Below are positions 51,601 through 63,600 of a stretch of 64,000 bases of DNA, in pieces. This stretch comes from Liolophura sinensis. Taxonomy: Eukaryota > Mollusca > Polyplacophora > Chitonida > Chitonidae. The stretch is from NCBI RefSeq assembly GCF_032854445.1, contig NC_088297.1, positions 5,393,991 through 5,457,990 on the forward strand, given 5' to 3'. A program made the position numbers and the translations under genes. Numbering within the stretch: the first letter of the stretch is position 1; every line of letters starts with the position of its first letter. The notes under the pieces were generated by a model. It ran no database searches. It was given only the letters and a program-made list of their open reading frames with translations, and had not been told where the DNA came from.

Positions 51601-54600
51601 GGGAGAAATCTTAGGCCATTTGCCATGCTGTACATATCTCACTTTTGGGGAGAAATCTTAGGCCATTTGCCATGCTGTACATATCTTACTTTGTGGGAGA
51701 AATCTTAGGCCATTTGCCATGCTGTACATATCTCACTTTTGGAGAGAAATCTAAGGCCATTTGCTATGCTGTACTTATCTCACTTTTGGGCAAAAATCTG
51801 AGGCCATTTGCCATGCCATTTGCCATGCTGTACATATCTTACTTTTGGGGAGAAATCTGAGGCCATTTGCCATGCTGTACATATCTCACTTTGTGGGAGA
51901 AATCTTTGTCCATTTGCCATGCTGTGCATATGTCACTTTTGGGGAGAAATCTTATGCCATTTGCCATCTGTACATATCTCACTTTTAGGGAGAAATCTGA
52001 GCCCATTTGCCAGATGGGACAGTTACATCTCTTTCTTTTGGGGAAAAATCTGAGGCCATTTGCCATGCTGTACATATCTTACTTTTGGGGAGAAATCTAA
52101 GGCCATTTGCCATGCTGTACATATCTTACTTTTGGGGAGAAATCTAAGGCCATTTGCCATGCTGTACATATCTCACTTTTGGGGAGAAATCTAAGGCCAT
52201 TTGCCATGCTGTACATATCTTACTTTTGGGGAGAAATCTGAGGCCATTTGCCATGCTGTACATATCTTACTTTTGGGGAGAAATCAGGCCATTTGCCATA
52301 TTGTATATGTATCACTTTTTTAATGCAAAATTTTTAGGTAATTTACGGTACTGTATCTGTTTTTCAGGTGTTTACTTGGCATCCAATGGCCAGGGAGGAT
52401 TGAAGAGCCCAGTCTTCAACCTGGACACAACACACTGTGTGCGTTTCTACTATAACTTCATCACTTCACCACAAGTGCTGACAGGTGACTTTACTGTCTC
52501 TGTGGATTACTTTGCACCGTCAGGGGGCGAACCAGTCGGAAATACGAAGTTCCGCGCTCCTAATGAGAGTGACACAGAGCTTTGGAGGATGGGACAGTTC
52601 CAGCTACCCCCTGGGAAATATCAGGTCATATTTCAAGGTTACAGATCACAGGTCGTTGCCATTGACGATGTCCTTGCCCTTCCCGGTGAATGTGCAGCTC
52701 AAGGTCAGCTTAGGTTACCTAACTCTTGCCTAATCTTTTTACTTTCTTTGATAAATTGTCAATTAATTCAGTGTAAAATGAGTTTCTTAATGAGTAAACT
52801 TTAGGAATAAATTATATGTTACCTTAAAAACATGGACACAAAAATATTACTGAAATGTGACCACTGGATTTTTTTTTTTTTTTAAATTTAATGGGACAAT
52901 AGGAGACTTTAATTTAAGTTGTGGGCTGTGACAATAAACAGTTGGGATCCATAGCACAAAATGTGGATATTTCTGGATATAATGAGTGAGTGCTTGGGGT
53001 TTAATGTTGTACTTAACAATTTTTTAGTCATATGACGACGAAGGAATCCTTTGGATATAATGACCTGTTTTTTTTACAAATTTTTTTTTACAAATTTACC
53101 CAAGACTTTCTATTGTGTTCTACACCTTAAGAGAAAAAAATTCTGTAAGACGGGTTGAAAGTTGGGGGGTCACGAAACCACCCTTTCATGTCTAAAACAA
53201 AATGGCTGCCCATTTTGTTAAGCATTAGACAAAAGTCACTTATTGCCACTTCGCTAGCAACCAGTAAGACTTAGTTGTACAAAATAACGTCACGAAAGCT
53301 CTGTAGAAATACTCAGACTATCTGGACAGCTGACAATTATACAAATTCAACAGATACAAGATCGCTTACAGCGACTCCAAAATAGGCATTTTCCTCTGCA
53401 GTAACATTGGGAGGGCCATTTTCTTCACCCACGTTGTTTGTTACTAAGAAGATAACATGATCTCTGGCTTCCCATCCGTCTCACAGAATAGTGCCGAGCA
53501 TGACTGTTATCAGTGAAAATTATATCAAGCGCAAAGTTGGATACCGTCCATTTAACTCATTTTAAACGTTCATTGACTTCAAGGTTTAGGTAAGGAATGT
53601 GTGTAAAATTGCAGAATACTTGGAGTTTGCTAATTCTAAAACACACTTTTCTTACCTCCGCAGAGTGTTTGGCAGGAGAGTTCCGCTGTGCCCAGTCCGG
53701 GTGTATAACTGAAGCAGAGGCGTGTAATTTGGCTGTACACTGTGCAGTGAGCCCAGATGATGAGTTTGTTTGCTCAGGTACATGTAGGGATCTGTAGGGT
53801 TCTCAAATGAAACTAAATATTTCAGGCCCTGTAAGACCTTGGAAGATTTGTCAGGTCATTGAAAAATATGCAGTTTTCAAATATTGTCTCCTTACACATG
53901 AGTTATCTACATCACAGAATACTGTAGTTCTTGAACCTTTTTCGCATGTTTGGAAGGTGTTCATTCAAGCATTTTCACTCTGACACAAAACTCTCACAAA
54001 TGTAAGTGAAACGTACTTGAGTCGCAGTTAAACCTAAGTGAAATAAAGAAAATTAACCCTTTTTCTTGCAATTCCAGACCGAAAGCCGTACAACTGTACG
54101 TTTGAGAACAATCTGGAGTGTGGTATAAGTCGGCAGTTTCAGACAAACGGGAACAGGTGGCTGCTAATGAATGGTACTAGGAACCACAATGTTAAGGCTG
54201 ATCACACTCTGGGCACAGCCAAAGGTAAATAAACTAACCACTACACTTATTTCTTTGCTTCAAATGTTGCAGCAAGACCGAGATTACACGTTGGCCGTTT
54301 GAAATAAATCTTTAAAAGCAGTATGAATTCTGTAGCCTACAGAGCAAAACAAAGGCAGTGACGGGTTTGAGGGTTTATTGGAACTTTTTCTGTAAATGCT
54401 AAATATTTCCAAGCTACACGCACCATACCATCATGGCTTAAGCAGAATTAGGTAAAAAAGAATAATAATATGGGTCAAAGGTAATATGTTATATTATAAA
54501 TTATTATTGTATTATTGTATTGTATTGTATTGTATTACAAATGGTCGTTTTGTTATTGAATAGGTGAAAAATTCATATGCCACGAAATTTCATGTCATCT

Positions 54601-57600
54601 TATACAAATTTCTGTTCAAACACATCGCTTTTTTTCCCTGTTAACGGAGGGGACAGAAGATAGATTTGTTTATTTATTTTTCAAATTAATAAATTGTTGA
54701 TGTATGTGTATTTGCCTACACAAACATTCCCTCGTTGATCTACCACTCTTTCTGAATCTTGTAACTGACAGAAACATGATGGCAGGATTTATTCACTTAA
54801 TCACGAGTCGCTTATTTAACATGATTATTTTTCTCCCCAGGTCAGTTTCTGTATTCCTCCTCTGGTGTTACGTCTTCATTTGGCCTGCTCGTGGTCCTGC
54901 CAGGGCCTCGGTACTGCGTTCAGTTCAACTACCAGGTCTTCTCCAAGCTGGCCCAGTTAACCGTGAGTATTGAGGAATGAAAACCTTACAGAGATTTCCA
55001 TGGTAACCATCCGGAATATTTACCTGACGAACATATTTGACATGTTCCACAAAATTGAATTTCCATGACAAGCATCATTGACTGACATTTCCGAGAAAAG
55101 AATGCCAAGATTTCCATGACAAAAGCTGCCTTGGCTGAATTGTCAATGACAAGCTGCCGTGGCTGAATTTTCCATGACAAGCTGCCTTGGCTGAATTTTC
55201 CATGACAAGCTGCCTTGGCTGAATTGTCAATGACAAGCTGCCTTGGCTGAATTTTCTATGACAAGCTGCCTTGGCTGAATTGTCAATGACAAGCTGCCTT
55301 GGCTGAATTTTCCATGACAAGCTGCCTTGGCTGAATTGTCAATGACAAGCTGCCTTGGCTGAATTTTCTATGACAAGCTGCCTTGGCTGAATTGTCAATG
55401 ACAAGCTGCCTTGGCTGAATTTTCCATGACGAGCTGCCTTGGCTGAATTGTCAATGACAAGCTGCCTTGGCTGAATTTTCCATGACAAGCTGCCTTGGCT
55501 GAATTTTCCATGACCAGCATATTTGACATTTCCATGACATTGGAATGTTCATGATAATGATAACTGACTAAGCACCTTTGAGATTTCCATGACAATCATA
55601 ACAGTTCGTGAGATTTCCATGACAATCATATCAGTGCGTGAGATTTCCATGACAATCATATCAGTACGTGAGATTTCCATGACAATCATATCAGTGCGTG
55701 AGATGTCCATGACAGTCATATCAGTATGTGAGATTTCCATGACAATCATATCAGTGCATGAGATTTCCATGACAATCATAATAGTTCGTGAGATTTCCAT
55801 GACAATCATATCAGTGCGTGAGATTTCCATGACAATCATATCAGTACGTGAGATTTCCATGACAATCATATCAGTGCGTGAGATGTCCATGACAGTCATA
55901 TCAGTATGTGAGATTTCCATGACAATCATATCAGTGCATGAGATTTCCATGACAATCATAACAGTTCGTGAGATTTCCATGACAGTCATATCAGTACGTG
56001 AGATTTCCATTACAATCATATCAGTATGTGAGATTTCCATGACAATCATATCAGTACGTGAGATTTCCATGACAATCATATCAGTATGTGAGATTTCCAT
56101 GACAATCATATCAGTGCGTGACATTTCCATGACAATCACATCAGTACGTGAGATTTCCATGACAATCATATCAGTGCGTGAGATTTCCATGACAATCATA
56201 TCAGTACGTGAGATTTCCATGACAACCACATCAGTACGTGAGATTTCCATGATAATCATATCAGTGCGTGAGATTTCCATGACAATCATATCAGTGCGTG
56301 AGGTTTCCATGACAATCATATCAGTACTAAGATTTCCATGACAATCATATCAGTACGTGAGATTTCCATGACAATCATATCAGTGCGTGAGATTTCCATG
56401 ACAATCATATCAGTGCGTCAGATTTCCATGACAATCACACCAGTATGTGAGATTTCCATGACAATCACATCAGTACCTGGAATTTCCATGACAAGTTTGA
56501 AGAGAAAGGCCATTGTCGTGTCACTTGTGCGTACGTGGCTAAAAGGCAAACAGGGTTTGCGTGTCATAAGGGGAAACTCCTGCATCCTCAGATTATAGAA
56601 ATAACCTGCATCTGATTTGTTAAATCTGATAATGGTATGGCGCTTTCAACCGTCTCAGTGTGCACATTTCCCTTACTATGAAGTGCAAAATTTCGATTGT
56701 GCTACATGCACACCATAAAAATGAAAATTAAACTTCTATATATGTATGTACACATATATACATACAAATATACATATATTTATACAGCTTGATGCAAGGT
56801 GGACCTTACCAGGCCAAACTGGGAGTAACACCCAGCGCTTACTGACCACGTCTGGCCGACGGAACGCCACCTGGAACAGAGTTATTGCCCCTGTCCCTGT
56901 TGTCCCGTATGCGGCCCTTTGGTTCACCTTCAGTGTCCCTCCTCGGGAGCAGGTCGAGACGACGTTTGCAGCTGTGGATGATATCACTATTGAGTTAGGA
57001 GAATGTCCAGTATTTGGTAAGATCATTCTCTTTCACATGGATTTTTTATGTATATGCTAAATCTTCAATAAATTTGTTCACCGGCCCGGATAGAACAGTT
57101 GATAGAGCGTCCGCTTCGGGACCGGTAGATCCAGGATCAACCCTTGATCGAGTCACACCTAAGACTTTAAAAGAGGAAGTTGTAACTTCCTCGTTTGGTG
57201 TTCAGCATGAAGGGGATAGTGCAACGACTGGTTGACCCCTATCAGTACAATGGCTCGGGCGGGGTGGCTTACTTGCCTTAGGTAAGTCGTCTCAGTGAAG
57301 CAGCACTAAATAAAAGAGCGGTGGAAATCCGTCCTGCAACAAGGAGGCACATTACACGTACATGCACCCTAAGGATTCCTTCGTCGTCATATGACTGAAA
57401 AATTGTTGAGTACGACGTTAAACCCCAAGCACTCACTCACTCACTCACTCAATAAATTTGACCGCTAAAATATAAAGAGTTGAGATAATAATCAACGTAT
57501 TTAATTAATGTTTGGATACATAATTCCCAAAATTTGTATTTGGTCAGGTAAGGAACTATGTAGAAATGAAGTATGCTGTCTATAACAGGTAATATTACAG

Positions 57601-60600
57601 ACCTCTAATGTGACAAGACATGTATGATGCCTGCGTGTTGTTCTCACTGCTACCAATCGCACCCTGATCAGTGTGATATCAGCTCGATTATGGTCAGATT
57701 TGTTAAGAATTTAGACTAACATTCGTTCCATCCCTTATGGAGCTATGTCGAGTGTTGTTCTCACTGCAACCAATTGGACCCTGATCAGTGTGATATCAGC
57801 GCGATTGTGGTCAGATTTGTTAAGAATTTAGACTAACATTCGTTCCATCCCTTATGGAGCTATGTCTGATTTAGTAAACTAAACCAAGTGTTGTTCTCAC
57901 TGCAACCAATTGGACCCTAATCAATGTGATATCAGTGCGATTGGACACCACACCTCTATCGGGTCCCCATTGTGTAAAGAACGATATCATAGCCTTCTAG
58001 ACGGTCAAAGACTTGCTAAAACGTGTTGTGAAACTTCTTTTTCAGATGCCCATGTTACAGTAAATGTGATTCTGCAATATTTGCTGATTTTTTACCTTAA
58101 GGAGTTTTACCTTTGGCAATAGAATAGTTCTCGAAACGTCTGAGTTCTTGAGCAATAGGGTTAACCTTAGACCCCAAAGAAATATATAAATAAATTACCT
58201 TATAACTGAGACAATACGATTTCCCGAATATCCATGACTGTAACATCTAATTTCATTGGTCATTTCAGATTGCCCGACAGGAACCCAGAAGTGCAAGGAT
58301 GAGAATTTCTGTATAACTCCGTCACAAGTCTGCGATCGCAAAGTTGACTGTAATGATCTCTCTGATGAGGCCAACTGCAGTGAGTAATCTCCCTTTGGCA
58401 GCTTTTCATCCAGGGACTTTGATACTTATGATACAAAGTTATGTAGTAAAAATTTAGTCCAATAATTCTAGTTTTATTCCCTGCTACACGTATTGGAGAA
58501 TAGTAATGTATTTGTAGTACTGGTTTTGCAGCAGTTGATCTCACTACTGATTTTGCAGCTGGCTACACTACTGATTTTGCAGTTGACTACACTACTGATC
58601 TTGCAGCTGACTACACTGCTGATTTTGCAGTTGACTACACTACTGATCTTGCAGCTGACTACACTATTGATTTTGCAGCAGTTGACTACACTACTGATAT
58701 TGCAGTTAACTACACTACTGATTTTGCAGTTGACTACACTGCTGATTTTGCAGTTGACTACTGATTTTGCAGTTGACTACACTGCTGATTTTGCAGTTGA
58801 CTACACTACTGATTTTGTAGTTGACTACACTGCCTGATTTTGCAGTTGACTACACTGCTGATTTAGCAGTTGACTACACTACTGATTTAGCAGTTGACTA
58901 CACTGCTGATTTTGCAGTTGACTACACTGCTGATTTTGCAGTTGACTACACTACTGATCTTGCGGTTGACTACACTGCTGATTTTGCAGTTGACTACACT
59001 GCTGATTTTGCAGTTGACTACTCTACTGATTTTGCAGTTGACTACACTACTGATTTTGCAGTTGACTATGCTTCTGATTTTGCAGTTGACTACACTACTG
59101 ATCTTGCAGCTGACTACACTGCTGATTTTGCGGTTGACTATGCTTCTGATTTTGCAGTTGACTACACTACTGATCTTGCGGTTGACTACACTGCTGATTT
59201 TGCAGTTGACTACTCTGCTGATTTTGCAGTTGACTACTGTACTGATCTTGCAGCTGACTACACTGCTGATTTTGCGGTTGACTATGCTTCTGATCTTGCA
59301 GTTGACTACACTACTGATCTTGCTGCTGACTACACTGCTGATTTTGCAGTTGACTACTCTACTGATTTTGCAGTTGACTACACTACTGATCTTGCGGTTG
59401 ACTACACTGCTGATTTTGCAGTTGACTACACTGCTGATTTTGCAGTTGACTACTCTACCGATTTTGTAGTTGACTACTCTACTGATCTTGCAGCTGACTA
59501 CACTACTGATTTTGCAGTTGACTACTCTACTGATCTTGCAGTTGACTACTCTACTGATCTTGCAGTTGACTACACTACTGATTTTGCAGTTGACTGCTCT
59601 GCTGATTTTGCAGTTGACTACTCCACTGATCTTGCAGCCTACTACACGGCTGATTTTGCAGCTGACTACACTTTGAAGAATAGTACTGGGATGTCATGAA
59701 AAAATACAATAACTGAATAGTCATGAATAAATGTCTCAGTGATAAATTTTTAATGGGTTTTCTCTTCTCTCATGTGTACATGTATGTACTGTTGGCATGA
59801 TCACTGCATGGGTGTTTTTCTCTTTATTATCATAGCCTGACAGTGAAACATCTAATCCACATCTGAGTGTAACTTTCTAATACTGGCCTTCAGATTTTGT
59901 TCTTCTGGAATTATTGTCAGATTTGATCTTAACAAGTCATGATTTATTGTTTTAAAATGTCTATGGCAGCCCTGCATGAAGTGAAGAAGTCATATTTTAA
60001 TTGTTAGGATTTTTGTATGTGTTTCTATTGGTTATAGTTGCTTGCCTATTGATCATGAGGACACATGAGGCGTGAGCTCAAACCCGTTGGGGGCTCAAAC
60101 CCAGCGTGAGCTCAAACCCGGCGTGGGCTTAAACCCAACGTGGGCTTAAACCCAGTGTGTGGTCTCAAACCCAGTGTGGGCACAAACCCAGTGTGTGGAC
60201 TCAAAAAATGCACTTGTATATAATGTTGAACTTAAATCAAATAAATGAATGCGTAATATTGTGTTTGGTTTTCAGCATGTGGGGAGACAGAGTTTCGCTG
60301 TGATAACGGTTTGTGCGTGCCCTCATCCCTCACCTGCAATGGAGTAGAGGACTGCCTGGATGGATCAGATGAGCGTGATGTTTGTGGTAGGTCCCTGGTA
60401 TCAGTAAAGTTGTTTCAGGTTTTGGTTGGAATCATGTTTTGGATAAAGAGAATGCATGTGTATAAATTATCACAGACAAAGTTCGAGACGGATTGTTTGT
60501 GTTTTTTGTCGTCATTTCCTGCCTTATCACTGTGACCCCAGTGAACTTGGCACTGTTCAAGATTTGTATACAAAATCTGCTATTGGTGGCAATGATGTAA

Positions 60601-63600
60601 AGCGAAAGGTGGAGTGTGATGCATGCGCCGTAAGGAGTATGGTTTTCTCCATGTGGGGCCATTTTTTGTTGATGTGATTAAACGGATTAAATTCCCATTA
60701 ATTGGCCCTGAGTCAGCAAAGTCAGAGGTTGATATCCAAGGTGATTCTTGGCGCAAGACTCTACCATTGGCAGTGTTGATGCTCATAAGCTGTTCAGACA
60801 GACCCAGAAGGAGTGGAACCATTTCTTCGGTACGTGGGAAGGCCTGTCACCAACCTTCGGATGGTCGTGGGTTTTCACCGGGCTCTGTCTGGTTTCCTCC
60901 CACCAACACAGTCATAATGTCAAGAAGATGATGTTGAGAAGGAGTTTAATTGGTATTAACTATTTAGTAGTAGTTTCTAGTTCAAACTTTTTCTATCGCT
61001 AAAGGTAGAAAAACTCCTACTGTATCATGTGACCTGTCAAAATTTAAGGCAACTGTTTCAGGATCACATTTACTATAACAGTGATGTCTGAAAGAAGTTG
61101 TCCAAAAAGTTCATTTAGAGTAGACAAATGATGGAGAAAATTGAGGAACTGAATGTTTTTGAACTTCAAAAAGAGGAAAGAGGTGTGATTTGTGCCTTTG
61201 TGATGCAGTGAGGCAAGTGATCAGTAATTTAATGTCTACAAAGGTTGTCTAACATTTTTCACAAGTCACATGATACAGTAGGACTGTTATTACCTTTAAT
61301 TACTGAAGAGTTCAAACTTGAAACTCACCTATTAATTAATAATAAGTCCAGCATGAAATATCCATGAAAAAAAATAAATTATTTGTAAAATATTCCTTTT
61401 AAAACATTGATAATGTGTCTGTCCTTTGTAGATTCCTTGCGTTCTGTGAACTGTGACTTTGAAGACGCGTTTATCTGTGGTTACAAGATCACCAGTGTCA
61501 GTCAGTATAGGTGGTTTAGAGAGTCAGGATCCACAAAAACCAGTAGGACGGGGCCATCTGTTGATAACACCTACAACAACTTTACAGGTATGCTTGAAGC
61601 GTTAATGACCTCCTGCAGGTATCAGTTGTGTGTGACCTTGCTGTGAATTTAACAGTTATATATTGTTATGCAATAAAATACTTTATGTTGTTCGGTTTAA
61701 TCTCTAAGCTGTCTTAAAGTAAAAGAAAGCTATAACACGAAGTAAAGTTCATCACACAGACAACTGAAAACTATGTGTAAAAATACTTTCATTTATTTTT
61801 TTAGATCTTTTTAAAAGTGATGAAAGGCATTCAAATATTTGAATTCTGTGGTGGGCTTTTTGGGCCATACTGACGGTATTTAGGAACTCTGACGTCACAT
61901 CAGCGTTTTTTTCCTGATGTTCACGAGAAGGAAGGAAGCTTTGGGAACATTATTTCAGTAATCTTTTACTCATGGGTACAAAGAGTTATTACAACATTCA
62001 GTGTCGTGATTATAGCTGGAAAATCTTCTCGTGACGTCAGAGGTCCTCAACTCTGGTCCATAAAGCCCACCTCAGAATTCAAAGCATTAAACAGCTTTAA
62101 CTCTCTTCACAAAAATCTAAAAAAAATAAATGAAAGTATAATTATGCATGGTGTTCAGTTGTCTGTATGATGAACCTTACTTTATATTTTAGCTTTGTTT
62201 TACTTTAAATGACAATAAATTTCACCCATGACCAACTTTCCCATTATGCTGGATTCTGAGAGTTCTATTGAGAAAGATGTTTTGAGGTTTGTTAGGAACA
62301 TGGAATGATAAATTGCTGGAAAATTGTTAATATCAGCATGGAAAATAATATTTTGTGACAGTTATTTGCCCCTGAAAATGTACGATTGTGGGTGAATATT
62401 TAGGTCATTCAGAGTAATCGACTGTGATCGAGAAATATGTGGGCTTTTATTTCTGGGCCGTAATGACCCAGGAGTCTCTCACGAATACGGTCACTCTGAG
62501 TTCAAGTCCAGCTCATGCTGGCTTCCTCTCCGGCCGTATGTGGCAAGGTCTTTCAGCAACCTGCGGATGGTCGTGGGTTACCCCCGGGCTGTGCCCGGCT
62601 TCCTCACACCATAATGCTGGCCGTCGTTGTATAAGTGAAATATTCGTGAGTACGGCGTAAAACACCAATCAAATAAATAAATCAAATTCTTTTTCAGGGC
62701 ACTATATGTACTCGGAGGCGAGTTTTGGTAACAAAGGGGACATAACTGAGCTGACCTCAACCACGTTCTCCGCAAATCTGAGCGACAACTTAGTGTTTTA
62801 TTACCACATGAGAGGTGCTAATATCGGAGAACTTGCTGTCCTGAGTGCTTCGGGTGCGGCAGGGCCACCAAAGCGAATCTGGGACAAATCAGGTGACCAC
62901 GGTAACGAGTGGAAGTTCGCATGCGTCCCATTACCGTCAGGAAGTGACATTCAGGTGACCTTCTTGGTAACCCACACAGGTGGTATCTACGGAGATGTTG
63001 CCATTGACGACATAGCAGTCACCAGCACACCTTGTCCAGGTATGTATAAATGTATCCATGGTAACCATTTTAATGAGCTAGTATTTATTTATTTATTTGA
63101 TAAGTGTTTTACGCTGTTCTCAAGAATACTTCACTTATACGACGGAGGCCAGCATTATAGTGGGAGGAAACCGGGCAGAGCCCGGAGGAAACCCACAGCC
63201 ATCTGCAGGTTGCTGTCAGAGCTTCCCGCGTACGGCCGGAGAGGAAGCCAGCCTGAGCTGGACTTGAACTCACAGCGACCACATTGGTGAGAGACTCCTG
63301 GGTCATTACGCTGGGCTAGCGTGCTAACCAACTGAGCCACGGAGGCCCCCAATGAGTTATTATGTGTCTTTGGATTTAGCTGTAACTTTAAGTCAGAAGG
63401 TTTCATTCGTACCAGTACCTGGTGAATTGACCTGGTTTACTGCAGGCGGTCTAGTAAATAGCTTAAATACTCATCAAAAAAATCTATACATAAATAACTC
63501 ACAGGATACCTCAGACTTCTACTGCCCACACCAGGTGTCTTAACCGTTATAAAGAAAACTTTTTGATTTCAGCATTATGTGCTGAAAATGTTGCATGTTC

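Noticed and set aside
51645-52270. Open frames of 71-81 codons in several phases
   Set aside because: They come from the 47-bp minisatellite in intron 38.
55549-56341. Open frames of about 250 codons on both strands
   Set aside because: They are produced by the 30-bp minisatellite in intron 42.
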